DNA of 64,000 nt from Candidatus Uabimicrobium amorphum (lineage in GTDB: Bacteria; Planctomycetota; Uabimicrobiia; Uabimicrobiales; Uabimicrobiaceae), in contig NZ_AP019860.1 in NCBI RefSeq assembly GCF_009002475.1, positions 2,666,001-2,730,000 of the forward strand, written 5' to 3'. The translations under genes were made by a program, and so were the position numbers. The notes below the pieces were generated by a model. The model searched no databases. It was not told the DNA's origin and saw only the letters and a list, made by a program, of their open reading frames with translations. Positions within the stretch are counted from its first letter, which is position 1. Each line of letters begins with the position of its first letter. Shown in pieces: positions 8,412 through 16,166 of the stretch.

Positions 8412-9323
8412 TCAATCCTTTGAAAGAAGCGCATCTACAAATTGTTCGCTATCAAAAGCCTCCATATCCTCGCATTTCTCCCCCAGGCCAATAAATTTGA
8501 CAGGAATATCCAATTGATTTTGAATCGCCAGCACAACACCACCTTTTGCCGTACCATCTAACTTAGACAAAAATATTCCAGTAATAGGTGTCGCAGCACT
8601 AAAGAGTTCTGCTTGGGTTATCGCATTTTGTCCAATAGTTGCATCCAAAATAAGCAAAACTTCGTGAGGTGCCTCGGGAATTTTTTTCTTAAGAACATTG
8701 TGGATTTTTTGCAATTCTTTCATCAAATTCTTTTGCGTATGCAATCGTCCCGCGGTATCGATGATAATAATATCACTTTCCCGCGATAAAGCCGCTTGAA
8801 CAGCGTCAAATGCCACGGCTGCCGGATCAGAACCCATTTTATGCTTTACAATGTCAATTCCAATACGCTCAGCCCATATTTCTAATTGATCTATTGCCGC
8901 AGCGCGAAATGTGTCTCCTGCTCCCAGCAATACTTTTTTGTCTTGTTGTACAAAATGATGCGCGAGTTTGGCAATGGATGTTGTTTTACCACTACCATTT
9001 ACTCCAATAACCAATATCACAGTTGGTCCGTCTTCGTTTAGCTTCAGTTCATTGCCTTTTTGGGTCAAACGTTCTTTTAAATTTTCTTTGAGAAAGGTCA
9101 GTATTTGATCTTTTTCTTTAATTTCTTTGTCTTTGTAGGAACTCTTTAAGGCGTCAATGAGGTACTTTGTGGTATCAAGACCAACATCAGCCATAATGAG
9201 TCGCTCTTCAAGGTCTTCGAGAAACGCTTCGTCTATTTTACGTCCGATTTGAAACAACTCGGCTATTTTTTTGGTTTTCGCCAAAGCTGCCTTAATCTTA
9301 TCGATAGATTTTTTGAAAAACAT
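8412..9323 (-). CDS. ftsY: Signal recognition particle receptor FtsY
   Basis: SRP-family GTPase that docks SRP-ribosome complexes at the membrane. N domain occupies about residues 1-85, then the NG GTPase with GVNGSGKTT (about 107-115), DTFRAAAIDQLE, DTAGR and TKLDG-like SKLDGTAKGG, ending in the GLGEK(C)EDM closing motif. At 303 residues it lacks the long acidic A domain of E. coli FtsY, as in many bacteria. Shine-Dalgarno GGAG lies 5 bases before the ATG. It is monocistronic: convergent with the MglA-like gene and followed upstream by a repeat-bearing gap. Confidence 0.97.
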   Translation of the reverse strand: MFFKKSIDKIKAALAKTKKIAELFQIGRKIDEAFLEDLEERLIMADVGLDTTKYLIDALKSSYKDKEIKEKDQILTFLKENLKERLTQKGNELKLNEDGPTVILVIGVNGSGKTTSIAKLAHHFVQQDKKVLLGAGDTFRAAAIDQLEIWAERIGIDIVKHKMGSDPAAVAFDAVQAALSRESDIIIIDTAGRLHTQKNLMKELQKIHNVLKKKIPEAPHEVLLILDATIGQNAITQAELFSAATPITGIFLSKLDGTAKGGVVLAIQNQLDIPVKFIGLGEKCEDMEAFDSEQFVDALLSKD

Positions 9324-9372
9324 GTTTACTCCAGAATTTTTATTGGGGGTTTAGATATAGTTTATCTAACGG

Positions 9373-9411
9373 TATTTGAGGGACGGGCGGGCACAAGACC
9401 CGCCCCTACAA
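9373..9411. repeat. Dispersed GC-rich palindromic repeat, copy 1
   Basis: GGGCGGG (9385-9391) and CCCGCCC (9399-9405) form a hairpin inside a unit that starts TATTTGAGGGA and ends CCCTACA. The same outer bases and palindrome plan recur at 58723-58760. The surrounding 240-base gap between ftsY and the LRR gene holds no other gene that I can support. It resembles REP-like palindromes known from many genomes. Confidence 0.65.
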
Positions 9412-9563
9412 CACATTTTGTATGATTTCTAACTTTTATTATGCGTCAGGTATAATTGTCTTTTGCCTAATCATACAAAGGGAATTTAAACAGTCAAAAA
9501 AAAAATGAAAATATACACTAGGTGTCATTTCTGCAGAAGCAAAAATCTACAACACATTGAGCT

Positions 9564-10805
9564 CTAACAAAATACGTCACAGTCGGGAAGTTGTTTGCGC
9601 AATTGTTGTACTTTTCGCTCATCGACATTTGTATTCACTAAATTTAAATAGCGCAGATTGCACAAATGATCGATTTCGTAAGGCATATCGCTAATGGGAT
9701 TTCCTTCGAGGTTTAGCGTGGACAAGTTACTAAGATGACAAATTTGCCATGGTAGTTCTTCTATTTTGTTGTGGTACAAATCGATATGCGTAACATTTTG
9801 CCAGTTTTCCATGGAATCAGGTAATGTTGTCAAACCATTTTCTCTGGCATAAAAAGTACGTAAGTTTATGAGGTCACCTATTTCATGAGGAAGCGTCACA
9901 ATTTGATTTTCGCTAATATCTAAAAAGGTCAGCTGTTGTAGTTGACCTATCTCCCTTGGAAGGTTTTCTAGCGTATTGTAGCGTAGATTTAAGTTTTGCA
10001 AACAACAAAGTTTACCAATTTGTTGCGTTAGTTCAAATATTTGATTGTTATACAAAGACAATGTGTGTAAATTAGTCAAATTCCCTATTTGCGGTGGAAT
10101 TTCTTTCAGTAAATTCACCCCGGCATTTAGCTCTCGTAATTCCGACAAAGACCCCATGACCGCTGGCAAACGCTGAATACGGTTGTTGCTGACATCCACA
10201 AGTTGTAATTTTTTAAACTTGGAAATATCAATAATTTGTCCACTAGGTGGAAAAGGACGATTTCGTTCTACACAAAATGCCAAAAATTTTGTTTTCGCAT
10301 TTAAGATATAATCGGCGATCCACGCAGAATTTTGAATTTTGAGTGTTTGCATTTGCGGAAAATGATACAGCGGTGTGGGAATGGGTCTGGGAATATTTTC
10401 CACACAGACATTTTTTACATTTACCGAAGAAAATAGTGGGTCCTTTTCCGCTACGCTATCGAGAACATGGACATACGTGATATGCTCGACTATTTTCAAC
10501 GTTTCAATGTAGCCGTTGTAGAAATGTACTTCTTCCCCGGCGCAACTATGGTTTATCGTTAGTTCGACAAAATTACATTGATGAAATTCACTAAAATCGA
10601 GGGACTCAAAAAACGCAGGTGTACGGAAACTACAATTTTCAAAAATACAATGACTCACATTGTGTTTATTTAGCTCAAAGTCTAAAATACTGACCTTGTC
10701 TTTATTATAAGGTTGACCAAAGTCAAAAACACACGCTTTATAGTTGGTGTGCGGTTGTATTTTTTGTAAACTACGGTTCTTTATTTCGTTTTTTATGTCT
10801 ATCAT
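9564..10805 (-). CDS. Leucine-rich repeat protein
   Basis: 413 residues without signal peptide or membrane helix, so probably cytoplasmic. From about residue 190 to 400 there are nine or so 23-residue LRRs of the bacterial/Ras-suppressor type (LxxLxxLxLxxNxIxxLPxxIGxL), for example the LSLYNNQIFEL and LNLRYNTLENL units. The N-terminal 180 residues contain a pentapeptide-like stretch (IFENCSF, FSEFHQCNF) and are otherwise unassigned. LRR solenoids bind proteins; the partner is unknown. No Shine-Dalgarno is obvious before the ATG at 10805. Divergent from the downstream isomerase gene. Confidence 0.85.
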   Translation of the reverse strand: MIDIKNEIKNRSLQKIQPHTNYKACVFDFGQPYNKDKVSILDFELNKHNVSHCIFENCSFRTPAFFESLDFSEFHQCNFVELTINHSCAGEEVHFYNGYIETLKIVEHITYVHVLDSVAEKDPLFSSVNVKNVCVENIPRPIPTPLYHFPQMQTLKIQNSAWIADYILNAKTKFLAFCVERNRPFPPSGQIIDISKFKKLQLVDVSNNRIQRLPAVMGSLSELRELNAGVNLLKEIPPQIGNLTNLHTLSLYNNQIFELTQQIGKLCCLQNLNLRYNTLENLPREIGQLQQLTFLDISENQIVTLPHEIGDLINLRTFYARENGLTTLPDSMENWQNVTHIDLYHNKIEELPWQICHLSNLSTLNLEGNPISDMPYEIDHLCNLRYLNLVNTNVDERKVQQLRKQLPDCDVFC

Positions 10806-10913
10806 TTTGATTTTTCGCGTTTTTATATCATTTTCTAAGTAAGGGCATGCCGTTCTTACTGTCTTTTATGTTTGCTTTTTTTTCATGCAGATTTTACAAT
10901 AAAAACAACACAG

Positions 10914-10932
10914 ATCCTAATTAAAATAGGAT
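10914..10932 (+). promoter_or_regulatory. Short inverted repeat next to a ribosome binding site
   Basis: ATCCTA (10914-10919) and TAGGAT (10927-10932) flank a 7-base AT-rich loop, directly before the Shine-Dalgarno ATAGGAGAA (10934-10942) of the isomerase gene. It could be an operator or a weak leader hairpin; the short stem makes either uncertain. Confidence 0.3.
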
Positions 10933-10948
10933 ATAGGAGAAATTTATT

Positions 10949-12103
10949 ATGTACAAGAAATATGTTGTGGCCCTTGTGATCTTTATGTGTAGTGTGTGGG
11001 CAGAAGATGTTCCCAAAGTTGTGGCATCGATTGATTCTCTAAAAATATCGCGTCATGAGTTGGCGGAGTTACTCAATGACCGCTATCAATTACTCGAAGG
11101 AAAAGTTAAGCGTGACAAATCTGCCGAGTATGAAGTGATCAATAGTTTACAAAAACGCGTTGTGCTAGCCGCTTTAGAGGAGTTGATTACACTGCGGTTA
11201 ACAAAATCAAAATTAACAAAATTAAAAGTAAAGTGTGTACCTAAAGAATATGTAGAAGAAGCAAAACGTGCGGAAAAACCTTTTTTTACAATGTATGCCA
11301 AATGGGGTCTTAGTAATCCCATTAGTTTTCTCGACTCTTTAAGTAAAATACTCAAAGGTGATAAAAAGCTAAACGACAAATATGGTCCCGCGGTAAAAAA
11401 CTTAAGTTTAAAATTTCGCCTTTCCGTAGAAGATCGTAAAGAAATATTGAAAATTTGGAGTGCTGTAGAAAAATCTTCTTTGCATGGAAAAGCGCGCATG
11501 CATGTTTTTAAACATCACAGTATTACAATGAAAAATTTCAAGACACGCGTTAAAGTAAATGCAATGCTGCGTAAGTACATTATACAAAACAAAAGCAACA
11601 AAGATATCCAAGAAATTATGGATAAAGAGTCCTTTCCTCTTTCCGGGGGGATTATTCGCTTGAGTCATATATTGTTTTTCACCATAGACCCTGTGAGCAA
11701 AAAGGAACTCCCTGCCGAAGAACAAAAAAAGCTTTATCAAAAAATGATCAAAATGAAAAAGAAAATCGTCTCAGGGGGAAACTTTGAAAAAATGGCGGAA
11801 AAATATTCAGATGACGAAACCACAAAGTACAAGAACGGAGACCTGGGTTTCGTACCGCGCTGGGGAATGTTCGCTAAAGAAATCATAGAAGTTGCTTACA
11901 AGTCAAAAAAAGATGAGATAAAAGGTCCCATAAAAACAGAATTCGGTTACCACCTAATCAAAGTAACAGATGTAAAAAAAGGTAAAGATCTTCCCACAAG
12001 TGAATTGCGTGAGAAAGCAATTGAGCGTTATGTAGCGATGAAAAAAGAAAAAATACTCAAAAAGTGGTATGGAGATGCCAAAATAACAAGATTCTTTCGT
12101 TAG
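10949..12103 (+). CDS. Exported parvulin-type peptidyl-prolyl isomerase (SurA/PrsA-like)
   Basis: Periplasmic folding factor. The first 18 residues form a signal peptide ending in VWA-ED. The parvulin rotamase domain lies at about residues 233-345 with RLSHILF, FEKMAEKYSDD, GDLGFVPR and KTEFGYHLIKV. The N-terminal 200 residues are helical, like the SurA/PrsA chaperone region. There is a single parvulin domain (E. coli SurA has two). ATG 10949 has a strong Shine-Dalgarno. It heads a packed run with xseA, polA and two kinases (gaps of 5-9 bases), which is functionally mixed. Confidence 0.9.
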   Translation: MYKKYVVALVIFMCSVWAEDVPKVVASIDSLKISRHELAELLNDRYQLLEGKVKRDKSAEYEVINSLQKRVVLAALEELITLRLTKSKLTKLKVKCVPKEYVEEAKRAEKPFFTMYAKWGLSNPISFLDSLSKILKGDKKLNDKYGPAVKNLSLKFRLSVEDRKEILKIWSAVEKSSLHGKARMHVFKHHSITMKNFKTRVKVNAMLRKYIIQNKSNKDIQEIMDKESFPLSGGIIRLSHILFFTIDPVSKKELPAEEQKKLYQKMIKMKKKIVSGGNFEKMAEKYSDDETTKYKNGDLGFVPRWGMFAKEIIEVAYKSKKDEIKGPIKTEFGYHLIKVTDVKKGKDLPTSELREKAIERYVAMKKEKILKKWYGDAKITRFFR

Positions 12104-12112
12104 GACGATATA

Positions 12113-13492
12113 ATGCCAGAAAGTGAACAGCGAGCATACACTGTTACAGAACTAACCCAGCACATTAAGTCGCGCATAGAACAAATGGGGCGCGTATGGC
12201 TTACCGGAGAAATATCGGGATACACCTCGCATTCTTCGGGTCACGCTTACCTTACACTAAAAGACGAAGAAAGTCAGATTAGTGCCCTTATTTGGCGCAA
12301 TACAGCGAAGAATTTAGATTTTGCTTTGCGTAACGGCCAGCAGGTTTTAGTAAGTGCCGACATGACCATCTATGGTCCACAGAGCAAATACCAAGTGATC
12401 ATCCAAACAATAGAACTTAGGGGATCGGGAGCTTTGCAAGTTGCTTTCGAGAAATTAAAGCAACGCTTGAAAAAAGAAGGTCTTTTTTCTGTTGAGCGCA
12501 AGAGAAAGTTACCATACTTACCACGAAAAATAGCGGTAGTTACATCCCCTACGGGAGCGGCGGTCAAAGATATTTTAAATGTAATCGCACGTCGTTATCC
12601 GCATGTAGAGATTTACGTCATACCGGTTCGTGTTCAGGGAGAAGGCTCCGCAGAACAAGTTGCTGCCGCAATACGTTTCGTCAATTCTGAGCCACAACTC
12701 AAAATCGATGTCATGATTGTCGGACGCGGTGGTGGTAGTCCGGAAGACTTGTGGGCATTTAATGAAGAACCCGTAGCCTATGCAATTTATGAGAGTAAAA
12801 TACCGGTAATCTCTGCCGTAGGCCATGAAGTTGACTTTACCATATCCGATCTTGTTGCCGATAAAAGAGCTTTAACTCCTACAGAGGCAGGCGAATTAGT
12901 TTTACCACGCTTTGACCTGTTAAAAGATCAACTGCGCTATTTGGAAAATCGCCTAAAAAAAGCGATGGATAATCGTTTAGACAAAGCAAGGGCCCATGTA
13001 ATGCGCTTGGGTAGCCACCGTGCATTAACGAAACCCATGGAGCGTGTTCGCTACTCAGAGCAACGTCTGCATATGCTCTTTCAAAAAATGAAGAGCCTAT
13101 GTGAGCGTAATGTAAGCCGAAAACAACATCAACTGACCAGAATGCACGGAAAATTGATGGCGAAAGAGCCTTCAAAAAAAATAGATTTCTACGCACAACG
13201 CTTTAAAGAATTCTCTGGTCGTATCGAACGAGCCATGAATAAAAGATGTGAATGGGAACAACGCCGCCTTCAAAACCTGACAGGACATTTGGAAGCGCTG
13301 TCTCCTCTATCGGTAATCAGCCGCGGATATAGTATAACGTACAACCAAGGAGGAAAGATACTCCAAGACGCAAATGATGTCAATGCCGGTGAACACATGT
13401 GGACAAGACTTGCCAATACCTGGATTCGTTCTCGTGTGGAAAAAACGGGAACAAAGAGCATTACGGACAATTCATCAAATACAAGGGAGTAG
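12113..13492 (+). CDS. xseA: Exodeoxyribonuclease VII large subunit
   Basis: Catalytic subunit that degrades single-stranded DNA from both ends. An N-terminal OB fold (about 8-105, YTVTELTQHIK, VWLTGEISGY, SGHAYLTLKDE) precedes the nuclease domain with VVTSPTGAAVKDI, VGRGGGSPEDLWAFNEE and SAVGHEVDFTI, then the coiled-coil and a C-terminal SRGYSI segment. Length of 459 fits the family. The small subunit XseB is not adjacent. The stop codon overlaps the Shine-Dalgarno region of polA. Confidence 0.97.
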   Translation: MPESEQRAYTVTELTQHIKSRIEQMGRVWLTGEISGYTSHSSGHAYLTLKDEESQISALIWRNTAKNLDFALRNGQQVLVSADMTIYGPQSKYQVIIQTIELRGSGALQVAFEKLKQRLKKEGLFSVERKRKLPYLPRKIAVVTSPTGAAVKDILNVIARRYPHVEIYVIPVRVQGEGSAEQVAAAIRFVNSEPQLKIDVMIVGRGGGSPEDLWAFNEEPVAYAIYESKIPVISAVGHEVDFTISDLVADKRALTPTEAGELVLPRFDLLKDQLRYLENRLKKAMDNRLDKARAHVMRLGSHRALTKPMERVRYSEQRLHMLFQKMKSLCERNVSRKQHQLTRMHGKLMAKEPSKKIDFYAQRFKEFSGRIERAMNKRCEWEQRRLQNLTGHLEALSPLSVISRGYSITYNQGGKILQDANDVNAGEHMWTRLANTWIRSRVEKTGTKSITDNSSNTRE

Positions 13493-13497
13493 CAGCA

Positions 13498-16161
13498 TTG
13501 GACAGCCTATACAAACGTTTTTTTATTATAGATGCATTTGCTTACATTTTTCGATCGTATTACGCAATTAAACATATCGACTACAATGCTGTGTACGGTT
13601 TTACCAATACACTAAAAAAAATTATCGATGAAGAAAAACCCGAATATATTGCCGTGTCTTTCGATTCCGTAGAACCATCTTTTCGCAATGAAATTTATAG
13701 TGAATACAAAGCAAATAGACAAGAGCCACCCGAAGATTTACGACCACAAATACCTCTCATTAAAGAGGTAGTTTCCGCTTTCAATATTCCCCTAATTGAA
13801 AAAAGCGGCTACGAATCAGACGATATCATCGGTACACTTGCACGTGAAGCACAAAAGGAGAGTGTACAAGTAGTCATCGTTACCGGGGATAAAGATATGT
13901 TGCAATTGGTAAAAGGTAACGATGTGGTCATCTTTGACCCCGGACGCACGAGCGAGTATCTCGAAGAAAAAGATATACCAGGCTACTTTGGCTGTAAACC
14001 AAATCAGGTGATAGATCTTTTGACCATATGGGGAGATAGTTCAGACAACATACCAGGCATACCAGGTATTGGCGAAAAGGGTGCTAAGAAGCTGTTAGAA
14101 GAATATCAATCTCTAGACGGTATATATGAAAATATCGATAAAATCAAACGTAAGTCATACCGTGAAGGATTAGAAAACAGCCGCGATAATATCGCAATGC
14201 TACGCGAACTCGTCACTATTTGTCAGGATGTCCCGATAGACTTTTCTATGGAAAAATTTAAATTTTCGGGGATCGATAACGCGCGTTGTCAGGAAATATT
14301 TACGCGATTAAATTTTAAGCGTCTTCTGAAAGACATTCCCATAGAGCTTGATAAGTGTACTGTCGATTATGCACTTATTGACGATGAAAAGAAGCTACAA
14401 GAACTATGCAAAAAACTTAGCAAATCCAAGATGTTTGCCTTTGACATTGAAACTGACTCGCTAGAACCACTAGATGCAAACATCGTGGGAATTTCTTTTT
14501 GCACACAAAAAAACGATGCCTGTTATGTACCGGTAGCGCATATTCATCAAGAAAAAGCGTGGCAAGAAGTTGTGGAAAAACATCTCAAGCCCATTTTTGC
14601 CAATGCAGAGATTCAAAAAGGCGCGCACAATGTTAAGTTTGACTACGCAGTTTTGACAAATCGCGGTTGGCAGTGCGCAAATATATGTTTTGACACAATG
14701 ATACTCTCCTACTTGTTAGAACCAAACGAAAACCGACATGGTCTTGATCACCTAGCAGAGAAATTACTAAAATACCAAACCATTTCCTTTGAAAGCGTGT
14801 GTGGCTCGGGAAAGAAACAAATTAGTTTTGCCGAAGCAGACCTCGAAAAAGCAAAACAGTATGCCAGCGAAGACGCCGATATATGTTGGCAACTCTACGA
14901 CGTTTTGCAGCAAAAGGTTACGGAAAACGACTTACAAGAAGTTTGTGAAAAAATTGAATTGCCCTTGGTACGTGTTTTGGCAGAAATGGAAAAATGTGGT
15001 ATTCGCATTGACTGTGAATTATTAAACAACATGTCACAAAATATGCAACGCGACATAGATGCGCTTGAAAGTGAAATATATGAGCTTGCAGGACAAGAGT
15101 TTAATATAAAGAGTACGCAACAACTCGGCTACATTCTCTTTGAAAAGTTACAAATTCCTCCGTTAAAAAAGACGTCCAAAACAAAGTCCTACAGTACCGG
15201 ACACGACGTACTAGAAAAGTTAGCAGACAAGGGCTATGATCTACCGATCAAACTTCTAGATTATCGTGAAGTTACCAAATTAAAATCAACATATGTCGAT
15301 GCTCTTCCCAAACTAGTTCATCACCAAACAGATCGCGTACATACTAGTTTTAACCAAGTGGTCACGGCAACAGGGCGATTATCATCTACGAATCCCAACT
15401 TGCAGAATATACCTATTCGCACCGACATGGGTAGAGAAATTCGCGCAGCGTTTATTCCCAAGGAAGACTACACGCTTATTAGTGCTGACTACTCACAGAT
15501 TGAATTGCGTATTATGGCACACTATTCCGAAGATGAAACACTGGTAAACGCTTTCCTTAAAGGTGAAGATATCCATTTGCGCACCGCAAGTGAAGTGTTT
15601 GACATTCCCATTGAATCAGTTCCCGCCGAATTAAGACGTGCGGCGAAGAGTATCAACTTTGGTTTGTTATATGGTATGGGAGATTTTCGTTTAGCACAAG
15701 AGCTAAATATTTCGCGTAAAGAAGCACGAAATTATATAGCGTCATATTTTGAGAAAATGCCACGCGTTCAGATTTTTCGCGATAAGATTATCGAGAAAAC
15801 CAAAGAGTTAGGACATGTACGCACATATTTTGGTAGATTAAGACAAATTCCGGAAATTACCTCGCGTAACAAAACCAGACAGAAGCAGGGAGAACGGTTG
15901 GCGGTCAACACGGTCATTCAGGGGACAGCTGCCGACATCATCAAACTTGCAATGATTGAGTTACAAAAAAACTTACGAGAAAAAGCGTTGCAAGCGAATT
16001 TACTTTTACAAGTACACGACGAATTGGTTGTCGAATGTGCACGACAAGAGGAACAACAATTGATTGATGTTTTAAAGGAAAGCATGGAAAACATTGTTTC
16101 GCTAAACGTACCTCTTATTGTAGAAGCACATAGTGGTCCTAATTGGAAAGATGCGAAGTAA
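13498..16161 (+). CDS. polA: DNA polymerase I
   Basis: 887 residues starting at TTG 13498, which is preceded by AAGGGAG with an 8-base spacer; the frame is open further upstream but that part overlaps xseA. Three domains are present: 5'-3' flap exonuclease (1-290), 3'-5' proofreading exonuclease with intact FDIETD (about residue 316), HNVKFD and the YxxxD of ExoIII, and the polymerase with SADYSQIELR (motif A, about 661), RRAAKSINFGLLYG (motif B) and LQVHDELV (motif C, about 837). It fills gaps in repair and removes RNA primers. Two Ser/Thr kinase genes follow with 5-7 base gaps. Confidence 0.97.
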   Translation: MDSLYKRFFIIDAFAYIFRSYYAIKHIDYNAVYGFTNTLKKIIDEEKPEYIAVSFDSVEPSFRNEIYSEYKANRQEPPEDLRPQIPLIKEVVSAFNIPLIEKSGYESDDIIGTLAREAQKESVQVVIVTGDKDMLQLVKGNDVVIFDPGRTSEYLEEKDIPGYFGCKPNQVIDLLTIWGDSSDNIPGIPGIGEKGAKKLLEEYQSLDGIYENIDKIKRKSYREGLENSRDNIAMLRELVTICQDVPIDFSMEKFKFSGIDNARCQEIFTRLNFKRLLKDIPIELDKCTVDYALIDDEKKLQELCKKLSKSKMFAFDIETDSLEPLDANIVGISFCTQKNDACYVPVAHIHQEKAWQEVVEKHLKPIFANAEIQKGAHNVKFDYAVLTNRGWQCANICFDTMILSYLLEPNENRHGLDHLAEKLLKYQTISFESVCGSGKKQISFAEADLEKAKQYASEDADICWQLYDVLQQKVTENDLQEVCEKIELPLVRVLAEMEKCGIRIDCELLNNMSQNMQRDIDALESEIYELAGQEFNIKSTQQLGYILFEKLQIPPLKKTSKTKSYSTGHDVLEKLADKGYDLPIKLLDYREVTKLKSTYVDALPKLVHHQTDRVHTSFNQVVTATGRLSSTNPNLQNIPIRTDMGREIRAAFIPKEDYTLISADYSQIELRIMAHYSEDETLVNAFLKGEDIHLRTASEVFDIPIESVPAELRRAAKSINFGLLYGMGDFRLAQELNISRKEARNYIASYFEKMPRVQIFRDKIIEKTKELGHVRTYFGRLRQIPEITSRNKTRQKQGERLAVNTVIQGTAADIIKLAMIELQKNLREKALQANLLLQVHDELVVECARQEEQQLIDVLKESMENIVSLNVPLIVEAHSGPNWKDAK

Positions 16162-16166
16162 ACAAT

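Noticed and set aside
9505..9567. Short ORF on the plus strand after a TATAAT at 9451
   Set aside because: Only 20 codons with no Shine-Dalgarno; the TATAAT has no matching -35 box.
13399..13497. Upstream extension of the polA reading frame
   Set aside because: It lies wholly inside xseA in another frame, and TTG 13498 has a well-spaced Shine-Dalgarno AAGGGAG.
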